Positions 1-5,581 are shown, numbered from the stretch's first letter. The stretch is DNA of 5,581 nucleotides from Acidimicrobiia bacterium (GCA_030425785.1 JAUHYJ010000281.1:1-5581); one strand, 5' to 3'. Notes: a model not told the origin generated them from the letters alone. Program-made: numbers and translations.

Positions 1-1
1 G

Positions 2-40
2 GCGCTGGTGGGGCCGGTCGTCGATGCCTCCCGGGCCTGA
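2..40 (+). CDS. Possible 3' end of an upstream gene (partial)
   Basis: One + strand frame is open from the left edge and ends at TGA 38-40, reading ALVGPVVDASRA. Nearly all its codons end in G or C, like the real genes here, and it stops 10 bases before the proposed promoter of the next gene, where an upstream gene would be expected to end. Twelve residues are too few to name a product. Chance is a real alternative because open frames are common at this base composition. Confidence 0.25.
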   Translation, partial: ALVGPVVDASRA

Positions 41-49
41 ACGCCGTCC

Positions 50-79
50 CTGACGTTCGCGCGGGCGCGGCGGTATGCT
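50..79 (+). promoter_or_regulatory. Putative housekeeping sigma-factor promoter for the CBS gene
   Basis: A -35-like CTGACG (50-55) and a -10-like TATGCT (74-79) are separated by 18 bases. TATGCT fits the actinobacterial TANNNT -10 pattern, and TGAC matches the core of the -35 consensus. Transcription would begin near position 86, giving a leader of about 50 bases before the ATG at 137. The box matches and spacing are visible in the sequence; promoter activity is inferred. Confidence 0.45.
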
Positions 80-122
80 GGATGGGCCCGAACCCGCGGC
101 TCCCCCGGTCGCGCCTCAATCC

Positions 123-129
123 GGAAGGA
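123..129 (+). promoter_or_regulatory. Ribosome binding site of the CBS gene
   Basis: The purine run GGAAGGA is a good Shine-Dalgarno match and ends 7 bases before ATG 137. It is the clearest ribosome binding site in the window and settles the start codon of this gene. It also argues against the overlapping longer open frame that starts at 82. Confidence 0.8.
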
Positions 130-136
130 CAAAGAC

Positions 137-1525
137 ATGAACATCGCCTCCTCCGTGTCCGATCTGATCGGCGGGACCCCGCTCGTGCGGATGAAGCGCA
201 CGATGGAGATCGAGGGTCTCCCGGCGGTGCTGGCGATGAAGATGGAGACGACCAATCCGGGCGGCTCGGCCAAGGATCGGCCGGCGCTCGAGATGATCCT
301 CGCCGCCGAACGCGACGGGCTGCTCGAGCCGGGCGGCACGATCGTCGAACCGACGAGCGGCAACACGGGCGTCGGTCTGGCGATCGTCGCCGCTCAGCGC
401 GGCTACGACTGCGTGTTCGTCATGACCGACAAGAACGGCGCCGAGAAGATCGACCTCCTGAAGGCCTACGGCGCCGAGGTGGTCGTGTGCCCGGTGGCGG
501 TGGCGCCCGACGACCCGCGCAGCTACTACAAGGTGGCCGAGCGGCTCACCCACGAACGCAACGCGTTCCGCCCGAACCAGTACGCCAACCCGAACAACCC
601 ACTCGCCCACACGAAGACGACCGGGCCCGAGCTGTGGGAGCAGACCGCCGGTCGCATCACCCACTTCGTCGCCGGTGCCGGCACCTGCGGCACGATCACC
701 GGGACCGCCCGGTACCTGAAGGAGCGCAACGCCGACATCCGCATCGTCGCGGCCGACCCCGAGGGTTCGGTGTTCTCGGGTGGGTCGGGCCGGCCGTACC
801 TGGTCGAAGGCGTCGGCGAGGACTTCTACCCGGCGGCGTGGGACCCCGACCTGTACGACGAGGTGATCGCCGTCAGCGACGCCGACAGCTTCGCGATGGC
901 CCGACGCGTGAGCCAGGAGGAGGGCATCCTGATCGGCGGCTCGGGCGGCCTCGCCGTCGCCGCCGCGATCGAGGTCGCGAAGCGTGCCGGTCCGGACGAC
1001 ATCGTGGTGGTCCTGAACCCCGACTCCGGCCGCGGCTACCTGTCGCGCATCTTCAACGACGACTGGATGGCCAACTTCGGCTTCCTCACCGAGTGCGACC
1101 AGTGCGTCGGTGCCGTCGTCGACGCCCGCGGCGACGCGATGGCGCAGCTGCTGTACGTCAACCCGTCGCACACGGTGCGCACGGCGATCGACCTGATGCG
1201 CGAGCACGGCATCAGCCAGGTCCCCGTGTGCAAGAACACGCCACCGTTCGCGGCGGCCGAGGTGTCGGGGTCGGTCGACGAGCTCGAACTGATGGAACAG
1301 ATCGCCGGCGATCCGAGTGCGATGGACCTACCCGTCGAACGGGTGATGAGCCCGAAGCTGCCGACGGTCGGCGTCGGCCAGAAGATCGAGTACGCACTCG
1401 AGCTGCTGCACACCTCTCCGGCGCTGTTGGTGCTCGCCGGCGGCCGCCCGTTGGGCGTGCTGACCCGCAGCGACATCCTGGCGTACTTCGACCAACGACT
1501 CGGCGCAGGAGACGCCACGAGATGA
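137..1525 (+). CDS. cbs: Cystathionine beta-synthase (PLP enzyme with C-terminal CBS domain pair)
   Basis: This 462-residue cytoplasmic enzyme should condense serine (or an activated serine) with homocysteine to give cystathionine, the first step of reverse transsulfuration. The fold-type II PLP domain covers about residues 1-315. It has the SDLIGGTPLVR start, the PLP-lysine motif NPGGSAKDR (Lys46), the substrate loop TSGNTG (73-78), a phosphate loop GTCGT (182-186) and GGSGG, whose Ser269 should contact the pyridine nitrogen. A linker with CDQC (320-323) leads to two CBS domains at about 336-366 and 398-455. Length and architecture match the mycobacterial enzyme. The N-terminal heme-binding extension of the animal enzyme is absent. 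The usual third Gly of the GTGGT phosphate loop is Cys184 here. The neighbouring gamma-lyase-type gene supports a cystathionine synthase role over an ordinary cysteine synthase, although O-acetylserine sulfhydrylase side activity cannot be excluded. Confidence 0.93.
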   Translation: MNIASSVSDLIGGTPLVRMKRTMEIEGLPAVLAMKMETTNPGGSAKDRPALEMILAAERDGLLEPGGTIVEPTSGNTGVGLAIVAAQRGYDCVFVMTDKNGAEKIDLLKAYGAEVVVCPVAVAPDDPRSYYKVAERLTHERNAFRPNQYANPNNPLAHTKTTGPELWEQTAGRITHFVAGAGTCGTITGTARYLKERNADIRIVAADPEGSVFSGGSGRPYLVEGVGEDFYPAAWDPDLYDEVIAVSDADSFAMARRVSQEEGILIGGSGGLAVAAAIEVAKRAGPDDIVVVLNPDSGRGYLSRIFNDDWMANFGFLTECDQCVGAVVDARGDAMAQLLYVNPSHTVRTAIDLMREHGISQVPVCKNTPPFAAAEVSGSVDELELMEQIAGDPSAMDLPVERVMSPKLPTVGVGQKIEYALELLHTSPALLVLAGGRPLGVLTRSDILAYFDQRLGAGDATR

Positions 1526-1529
1526 CACG

Positions 1530-1595
1530 ATGAGCGAGCTCTCGAACGAGACGAGTGATCGACGAGCTGACCGAATGGGTGATCGAGATGGGTGA
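1530..1595 (+). other. Short upstream open frame, possible leader peptide or relic of an earlier start
   Basis: ATG 1530 begins 4 bases after the CBS stop codon and encodes 21 residues starting MSELSNETSDRRADR. It ends at TGA 1593-1595, only 5 bases before ATG 1601 of the next gene. There is no Cys or Met run to suggest attenuation, and no good Shine-Dalgarno site. Translation of this frame could help ribosomes restart at 1601. If the two extra 13-bp repeat copies were removed, the frame would run directly into the downstream enzyme, so it may be a stranded former N-terminus. It could equally be meaningless. Confidence 0.2.
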
Positions 1596-1608
1596 TCGAG
1601 ATGGGTGA
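1575..1608 (+). repeat. 13-bp tandem repeat (2.6 copies) over the start of the gamma-lyase gene
   Basis: The unit ATGGGTGATCGAG occurs perfectly at 1575-1587 and 1588-1600, followed by a partial third copy ATGGGTGA at 1601-1608. Because 13 is not a multiple of 3, the ATGs at 1575, 1588 and 1601 fall in three different frames, and only 1601 reads into the enzyme. Each unit also carries GGTGATC, complementary to the GAUCACC part of the 16S rRNA 3' tail. The second copy (1591-1597) sits 3 bases upstream of ATG 1601 and may help initiation there. Confidence 0.9.
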
Positions 1609-2758
1609 GGAACAGGACCAGTCGGGCTGGGCGTTCGAGACGCTGGCGATCCATGCCGGGCAACCGCCCGACGCGGCGACCGGCGCCGTCGTCACGCCGA
1701 TCTCGCTGTCGACGACCTTCGCCCAGTCCGAGGTCGGGGTCCACCAGGGCTACGAGTACTCGCGGTCGGGCAACCCGACCCGCACCGCCGTCGAGCAGCA
1801 GGTGGCCGCGCTCGAACACGCCCGCCACGGCCTCGCCTTCGCCAGCGGCCTCGCCGCCGAGGACAACATCCTGCGGCTGCTGCGCCAGGGCCAGCGCGTC
1901 CTGCTGGGCAACGACGCCTACGGCGGCACGTTCCGCCTGATCGCCAAGGTCTGGGAGCCGCTCGGCTTCCCATGGACGGCGGTCGACCTGTCCGACCTCG
2001 ACGCCGTCGTCGAGAACTGGCCCGACGACACGGGCCTCGTGTGGCTCGAGACGCCGACCAACCCGCTGCTCACCTGCTTCGACATCGAGGCGATCGCCGC
2101 GATCGCCCACGAGCGTGGCGCGCTGGTGGTCGTCGACAACACGTTCGCGACGCCCTACCTGCAACAGCCGATCACGCTCGGTGCCGACGTCGTGGTGCAC
2201 TCGGCGACCAAGTACCTCGGCGGTCACAGCGACGTCGTCGGTGGGTTCGTCGCCGTCGACGACGACGAGCTCGGCGAGCGCCTGCGGTTCACCCAGAACG
2301 CCGCCGGCGCGGTGCCGTCGCCGTTCGACAGCTACCTCGTGTTGCGGGGTGTGAAGACGCTCGGGGTCCGGATGGACCGGCACTGCGAGAACGCCAGAGC
2401 GATCGTCGACCTGCTCACCGGACACGACGCGGTCGACCGGGTGCTGTACCCGCAGCTCCCCGACCACCCGGGTCACGCCGCCGCTGCCAAGCAGATGCGC
2501 GATTACGGCGGGATGGTCAGCTTCACGCTCAAGGCGGGTGAGGCGGCGGCGCGCCGGGTGGCCGCATCGACCGAGCTGTTCACGCTCGCCGAGTCGCTCG
2601 GGGCTGTCGAGAGCCTGATCGAGCACCCGGGCGCGATGACCCACGCCAGCGCGGCCGGGTCGCCGCTCGAGGTGCCCGACAATCTGGTCCGCCTGTCGGT
2701 CGGCATCGAGCACGCGAGCGACCTCGTCGCCGACCTCGCGCAAGCGCTCGAGGCCTGA
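1601..2758 (+). CDS. Cystathionine gamma-lyase / gamma-synthase family PLP enzyme
   Basis: This 385-residue protein belongs to the Cys/Met-metabolism PLP family (fold type I). Numbered from ATG 1601, it has YSRSGNPTR (53-61; Tyr53 and Arg55 contact the cofactor phosphate of the neighbouring subunit), DNTFATPYL, and HSATKYLGGH with PLP-lysine Lys204. It also has GAVESL (Glu337), MTHAS and LVRLSVG (Arg364, carboxylate binding). The length is normal. Next to CBS, the likely job is cleavage of cystathionine to cysteine, 2-oxobutyrate and ammonia. Gamma-synthase (MetB-type) activity cannot be separated from this by motifs, since both enzymes share these residues, so no symbol is given. ATG 1601 is preferred. 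GTG 1592 is in frame and would add three residues, but it lies inside the 13-bp repeat. The 75-base gap after CBS with no visible terminator suggests co-transcription. Confidence 0.9.
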   Translation: MGEEQDQSGWAFETLAIHAGQPPDAATGAVVTPISLSTTFAQSEVGVHQGYEYSRSGNPTRTAVEQQVAALEHARHGLAFASGLAAEDNILRLLRQGQRVLLGNDAYGGTFRLIAKVWEPLGFPWTAVDLSDLDAVVENWPDDTGLVWLETPTNPLLTCFDIEAIAAIAHERGALVVVDNTFATPYLQQPITLGADVVVHSATKYLGGHSDVVGGFVAVDDDELGERLRFTQNAAGAVPSPFDSYLVLRGVKTLGVRMDRHCENARAIVDLLTGHDAVDRVLYPQLPDHPGHAAAAKQMRDYGGMVSFTLKAGEAAARRVAASTELFTLAESLGAVESLIEHPGAMTHASAAGSPLEVPDNLVRLSVGIEHASDLVADLAQALEA

Positions 2759-2773
2759 TCGACCGGCCGGCTC

Positions 2774-2785
2774 GGTGACGTCACC
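2774..2785. promoter_or_regulatory. 12-bp perfect palindrome, possible operator
   Basis: GGTGACGTCACC is a perfect inverted repeat with no spacer, in the 56-base gap between the gamma-lyase stop codon and the first possible otsA start. Such a dyad could be a site for a dimeric regulator. It lies upstream of the possible -10 box at 2820. As DNA it has the symmetry of an operator, but it is too short to be a convincing terminator and has no T-run. No regulator can be named. Confidence 0.3.
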
Positions 2786-2814
2786 CGGCACGGCAGGCTT
2801 CCCGGTGCGGGTTC

Positions 2815-4212
2815 ATGGGTAACGTCGAAGGCGTGACCGAACCACGACCACTCGTCATCGCCGCCAACCGTCTCCCGGTGATGCGCAACAGCGACGGCGG
2901 ATGGAGCACGAGCCCGGGCGGACTCGTCCGGGCCCTGCTGCCGACCGTCCAGGAGTCGAAGGGTGCCTGGGTCGGCTGGACCGGTGAGCGCGACGGCGTC
3001 GCCGAGGTGATCGAGAGCGAGGGCATCGAGCTGCACTCGGTGCCCCTGTCGTCGAACGAGGTCGATCGCTACTACGAGGGGTTCGCGAACGACACCCTCT
3101 GGCCGCTCTACCACGACGCGATCCGCGAGTCCGGGTATCACAGCGCCGACTGGGACGCCTACGTCGACGTCAACCAGCGGTTCGCGGTCCAGGTCGCCAA
3201 CATCGCGCCGCCGGGTGCGGCCGTGTGGCTGCACGACTACCACCTCCAGCTCGTCCCCGGCTTCCTGCGCGAGCAGCGCAACGACGTCCGCATCGGGTGG
3301 TTCAACCACATCCCGTTCCCGCCGCTCGAGCTGTTCCAGCGCATCCCATGGCGGAGCGAGATCGTGAAGGGGCTGCTCGGCGCGGACGTGCTCGGCTTCC
3401 AGCGCTCGCGGGGCGCACGGAACTTCATCGCCGCCGCCCACCAGCTGCTCGGCGCGACCGAGATCGACGACGACCTGGTCCACTACCAGGGCCGCAACAT
3501 CTCGGTCGGTGCGTACCCGATCTCGATCGACGTCGCCGACTTCGAGCTCCAGGCGAGTGGCCGCGCGACCCGGCAGCGCAGCGCCCAGATCCGGTCGCGC
3601 CTCGGCGACCCGGAGGTGATCCTGCTCGGCGTCGACCGGCTCGACTACACGAAGGGCATCGGTGGCCGCCTGCGGGCGTTCGGCCAGCTGCTCGACGACG
3701 GCCGGCTCGACCCCGAACGCCACGTGCTCGTCCAGATCGCGACGCCGACCCGCGAGGGCGTCGAGCACTACCAGGACGAACGCCGCGAGATCGAGCAGAT
3801 CGTCGGCGAGATCAACGGCCGCCACGCGCGCCTCGGGTTCCCGGTGATCCACTACCTGTACCAGACGCTGCCGCTCGACGAGCTGATCCCGCTCTACCGG
3901 GCCGGCGACGTCATGCTCGTCACCCCGCTGCGCGACGGCATGAACCTCGTGGCCAAGGAGTACGTCGCCGCGCACGTCGACGGCGACGGGGTGCTGGTGC
4001 TGTCGGAGTTCACGGGCGCTGCCGACGAGCTCGGGGAGGCGTTGCTCGTCAACCCGCACGACGAACAGCGCTTGCAGGACACGATCGTCCAGGCGGTCGA
4101 GATGCACCGCCACGAGCGGCGTCCGCGGATGGAGGCGATGCGCGATCGCCTCGCCACGGCGACGGTCGGCGACTGGGCCAAGTCGTTCCTCGACGTGCTG
4201 ATGGAACGATGA
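2815..4212 (+). CDS. otsA: Trehalose-6-phosphate synthase (UDP-glucose:glucose-6-phosphate, GT20)
   Basis: This cytoplasmic glycosyltransferase joins UDP-glucose and glucose-6-phosphate into trehalose-6-phosphate. At 465 residues it is close to the E. coli enzyme. Family motifs appear in order: ANRLPV (17-22), the SPGGL loop (33-37), WVGWTG (52-57), WPLYHD (96-101), HDYHL (140-144, Asp141), GWFNHIPFPP, and DRLDYTKG (274-281). In the last, Arg275 and Lys280 match the phosphate-binding Arg262 and Lys267 of E. coli OtsA. TPLRDGMNLVAKEY follows, with Asp374 matching Asp361. All core residues are present. The start is uncertain: ATG 2815 has no clear Shine-Dalgarno site. The in-frame GTG 2833 gives an N-terminus (MTEPRPLVIAANR) closer in length to the family, and a TAACGT box sits at leaderless-start distance from it. 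The gene overlaps otsB by 4 bases. Confidence 0.96.
   Translation: MGNVEGVTEPRPLVIAANRLPVMRNSDGGWSTSPGGLVRALLPTVQESKGAWVGWTGERDGVAEVIESEGIELHSVPLSSNEVDRYYEGFANDTLWPLYHDAIRESGYHSADWDAYVDVNQRFAVQVANIAPPGAAVWLHDYHLQLVPGFLREQRNDVRIGWFNHIPFPPLELFQRIPWRSEIVKGLLGADVLGFQRSRGARNFIAAAHQLLGATEIDDDLVHYQGRNISVGAYPISIDVADFELQASGRATRQRSAQIRSRLGDPEVILLGVDRLDYTKGIGGRLRAFGQLLDDGRLDPERHVLVQIATPTREGVEHYQDERREIEQIVGEINGRHARLGFPVIHYLYQTLPLDELIPLYRAGDVMLVTPLRDGMNLVAKEYVAAHVDGDGVLVLSEFTGAADELGEALLVNPHDEQRLQDTIVQAVEMHRHERRPRMEAMRDRLATATVGDWAKSFLDVLMER
2820..2825 (+). promoter_or_regulatory. Possible -10 box for a leaderless otsA transcript
   Basis: TAACGT fits TANNNT and ends 7 bases before GTG 2833. If it is a -10 element, transcription would begin at or next to that GTG, and OtsA would start there without a leader, as many actinobacterial genes do. 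No good -35 box is seen about 17-18 bases upstream. This conflicts with ATG 2815 being the start on the same transcript. Confidence 0.25.
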
Positions 4213-4949
4213 GCGCGACCGAGGTCTCGACCGACGAGCTCGCCGATCTGATCGCGGCAGCGGGCGCCGACGCCCTGTTGGCGTTCGACGTCGACGGTGT
4301 CCTCGCACCGCTCGTCGAGCACGCCGACGACTCCCGCTTGCAGCCGGGCGTGGGCGACGCACTCGAGCGGCTGTCACAGCGGCAGCCCGTCACGATCATC
4401 TCCGGTCGCTCGCTCGACGACCTCGAGCGTCTGTTCGGGTTCGCGTCGACGATCGAGGTCATCGGCAGCCACGGGCTCGAGCGCCGGAGCAGTGGGCCGA
4501 TCGCACTCGACGACGACGAGCAGTACACCTTCGACCAGCTCGAACTGCTCGGCCAGAAGGCGGTCGAGGCCGCCGGCGAGGGCGCCTGGCTCGAGTACAA
4601 GCCGGCGAGCGTGGCCGTACACGTCCGCACCGCCGACCCGGTGCTCGCCCGGCCCGCGGTCGACGCGGTCGCCCGGTTGGCGTCGATGATCGACGGCGCC
4701 GAGGTCAAGCACGGGCACATGGTCGTCGAACTGCTCGCGCGTTCGACCACGAAGGGCGAGGCGCTCGCCGCCCTGCGCGCCGACGGGCAGGCGGTCGTGT
4801 TCCTCGGCGACGACGTCACCGACGAGAGCGCCTTCGAGCTGATGACGGGCGAGCGCGACGTGTCGGTGCGAGTCGGCCCCGGTGACACCGCGGCCCGCTA
4901 CCGGATCGGCAGCCCGAACGACGTCGCCACCCTCCTGCAGCGCCTCTGA
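4209..4949 (+). CDS. otsB: Trehalose-6-phosphate phosphatase (HAD superfamily)
   Basis: This 246-residue HAD phosphatase removes the phosphate from trehalose-6-phosphate to release trehalose. The motifs are complete. FDVDGVL carries the nucleophile Asp27 and acid/base Asp29. IISGRS (63-68) is motif II. GSHGLE (86-91) belongs to the cap/substrate region. Lys182 in TTKGE is the motif III lysine, and GDDVTDE (200-206) holds the Mg2+-binding aspartates. The length is normal for bacterial OtsB. ATG 4209 overlaps the otsA stop codon as ATGA, a layout typical of translational coupling that should keep the two enzymes in step and limit build-up of the intermediate. The frame is open far upstream inside otsA, but that part is Arg/Pro-rich shadow sequence, and the HAD homology begins just after ATG 4209. 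Confidence 0.95.
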   Translation: MSATEVSTDELADLIAAAGADALLAFDVDGVLAPLVEHADDSRLQPGVGDALERLSQRQPVTIISGRSLDDLERLFGFASTIEVIGSHGLERRSSGPIALDDDEQYTFDQLELLGQKAVEAAGEGAWLEYKPASVAVHVRTADPVLARPAVDAVARLASMIDGAEVKHGHMVVELLARSTTKGEALAALRADGQAVVFLGDDVTDESAFELMTGERDVSVRVGPGDTAARYRIGSPNDVATLLQRL

Positions 4950-4960
4950 TCCACTCACCG

Positions 4961-5007
4961 TCTGCTGGAGCCGAACCGACCGCGTCGGTCACTCCCGCTC
5001 CACCAGA
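4961..5007 (+). terminator. Hairpin of repeat unit 1, possible ots operon terminator
   Basis: Three stacked stems are separated by internal loops: 4961-4964 with 5004-5007, 4966-4971 (TGGAGC) with 4997-5002, and 4975-4980 (ACCGAC) with 4984-4989 around a CGC loop. It starts 11 bases after the otsB stop codon, where a terminator is expected. There is no T-run after it, so it is not a classic intrinsic terminator. It could instead stabilise the mRNA 3' end. Confidence 0.35.
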
Positions 5008-5021
5008 ACTCACGCTTCACC

Positions 5022-5070
5022 GTTTGCGGGAGTCGAACCGACCGCGTTGGTTGCTTCGGCTCCACCAAAC
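5022..5070 (+). terminator. Hairpin of repeat unit 2, possible terminator or structured element
   Basis: This copy folds better than unit 1. GTTTG 5022-5026 pairs with CAAAC 5066-5070. Bases 5029-5036 pair with 5056-5063 (8 bp, one G-T). Bases 5037-5042 pair with 5046-5051 (6 bp, one G-T) around a CGC loop, leaving a 4-base bulge at 5052-5055. No T-run follows. The structure is similar on either strand, so it could serve transcription from both directions. Confidence 0.35.
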
Positions 5071-5124
5071 GTCGGGCTTCCGGATCGGTGGGCATCCACG
5101 TCGTCGATCGGGCATCATCGGGTG

Positions 5125-5581
5125 ATGCGCATCGACCCCGAACGCTTCCTCGACGACCTCCGTACGTTGCGCACGTTCGGGGCGACCGGCACGGGGGTCG
5201 CGCGCCAGTCGTACTCCGACGTCGATCTGGTCGCGCGCCGCTGGCTCCGCGACCGGATGGCCGATGCCGGGCTCGATGCCACGATCGACGGCGTCGGCAA
5301 CGTCATCGGCCGGTCACGCAACGACGGGCCCGCCCTGCTGATCGGGTCACACAGTGACACCCAGCCGATCGGCGGCTGGCTCGACGGCGCGTACGGCGTC
5401 ATCGCCGCGATCGAGGTCGCCCGAGCCCTGCGGGACGACCCCGACACCGCCGACCTCGCCGTCGACGCCGTGGCGTGGGTCGACGAGGAGGGGTCGTACG
5501 TCAGCTGTCTCGGCAGCCGCTCGTTCTGCGGACTCGTCGACGACGACGAGATCGCCACCGCGCGCGGCCCCGACGGCGAAC
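5125..5581 (+). CDS. M20-family amidohydrolase, N-carbamoyl-amino acid hydrolase / allantoate amidohydrolase type (N-terminal part)
   Basis: The first 152 codons are present and the gene runs off the right edge. The family hydrolyses carbamoyl or ureido C-N bonds using two metal ions. GSHSDT (74-79, metal ligand His76), WLDGAYG (86-91 region, bridging Asp87) and VDEEGS (119-124, general base Glu121 and metal ligand Glu122) appear in the right order and spacing. LGSRSF (129-134) follows, as is typical of the hydantoinase/carbamoylase subgroup rather than general M20 peptidases. Substrate-specificity residues lie mostly in the missing C-terminal half, so allantoate, N-carbamoyl-amino acid and ureidoglycolate remain options. 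ATG 5125 and GTG 5122 are adjacent in-frame starts with no Shine-Dalgarno site in front. The hairpin repeats separate it from otsB, so it is probably a separate transcription unit. Confidence 0.85.
   Translation, partial: MRIDPERFLDDLRTLRTFGATGTGVARQSYSDVDLVARRWLRDRMADAGLDATIDGVGNVIGRSRNDGPALLIGSHSDTQPIGGWLDGAYGVIAAIEVARALRDDPDTADLAVDAVAWVDEEGSYVSCLGSRSFCGLVDDDEIATARGPDGE

Larger units (their letters stand above)
4955..5078. repeat. Two tandem copies of a 62-bp hairpin-forming repeat
   Basis: Unit 1 (4955-5016) and unit 2 (5017-5078) align without gaps at 49 of 62 positions and abut directly. Both contain the conserved core CGAACCGACCGCGT, a central inverted repeat and a distal CTCCACCA segment. 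The repeat begins 5 bases after the otsB stop codon and fills most of the otsB-amidohydrolase gap. No open frame in it looks like a gene. It has no transposase, no flanking target duplication that I can see, and no spacers of a CRISPR type. It may belong to a dispersed intergenic repeat family, which this window cannot show. Confidence 0.85.

Noticed and set aside
82..1533. Long + strand open frame overlapping the CBS gene
   Set aside because: It is an Arg/Pro/Gly-rich shadow frame of high-GC coding sequence with no recognisable motif, and the CBS frame has full catalytic motifs and a strong ribosome binding site.
2784..2811. Weak hairpin CCCGGCAC...GTGCGGG before otsA
   Set aside because: Seven pairs with a bulge and a 13-base loop is within what random high-GC sequence gives, and no T-run or known riboswitch feature accompanies it.
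3225..4208. N-terminal extension of OtsB open frame back into otsA
   Set aside because: The extension is Arg/Pro-rich shadow sequence. OtsB motifs begin right after ATG 4209, and the ATGA overlap is the usual otsA-otsB junction.
1328..4377. Long minus-strand open frames opposite the gamma-lyase and otsA genes (1328-2791 and 2503-4377)
   Set aside because: They are antisense shadows of G/C-rich third positions. Their translations are rich in Arg, Asp, Val and Ala without domain motifs, and they span gene boundaries of well-supported + strand genes.
5022..5050. Minus-strand sequence GGTTCGACTCCC looks like a tRNA T-arm
   Set aside because: The T-stem would contain a mismatch, no acceptor, D or anticodon arm can be built at the right spacing, and the same segment is explained by the repeat hairpin.
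4955..5078. Possible short CRISPR array
   Set aside because: There are only two copies with divergence throughout, no distinct spacers, and no cas gene nearby.

Overview
The window is strongly G/C-rich, with third codon positions almost always G or C. It reads as ordinary chromosomal DNA of a high-GC actinobacterium. The cystathionine beta-synthase (CBS) is closely related in architecture and motifs to the mycobacterial enzyme, and the trehalose-6-phosphate synthase has actinobacterial-type motifs. The one good promoter has a TANNNT-type -10 box. A deep-branching actinobacterium such as one of the Acidimicrobiia is a possible source, but that is inference. All recognised genes lie on the + strand.

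Layout: bases 1-40 may hold the last codons of an upstream gene. A promoter (50-79) and a strong Shine-Dalgarno site (123-129) precede cystathionine beta-synthase (137-1525). A 75-base gap with a 13-bp tandem repeat leads to a cystathionine gamma-lyase/gamma-synthase family enzyme (1601-2758). After 56 bases carrying a 12-bp palindrome come trehalose-6-phosphate synthase otsA (2815-4212) and trehalose-6-phosphate phosphatase otsB (4209-4949), which overlap at ATGA. The non-coding stretch 4950-5124 holds two tandem 62-bp hairpin-forming repeats. The window ends inside the first 152 codons of an M20-family amidohydrolase of the N-carbamoyl-amino acid hydrolase/allantoate amidohydrolase group (from 5125).

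How the genes work together: the first pair forms a reverse transsulfuration module (homocysteine + serine to cystathionine, then cystathionine to cysteine). The second pair makes trehalose from UDP-glucose and glucose-6-phosphate in two steps. Each pair is probably co-transcribed. Whether the pairs share one transcript is not clear, because a possible internal promoter lies at the start of otsA.

No new multi-gene system is visible. Three small-scale features deserve a second look. The first is the 62-bp hairpin repeat, with one compensatory base-pair change between its two copies. The second is the 13-bp tandem repeat, which puts an ATG in all three frames at the start of the gamma-lyase gene and seems to have cut off an upstream start. 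The third is a set of unusual cysteines in the CBS protein.
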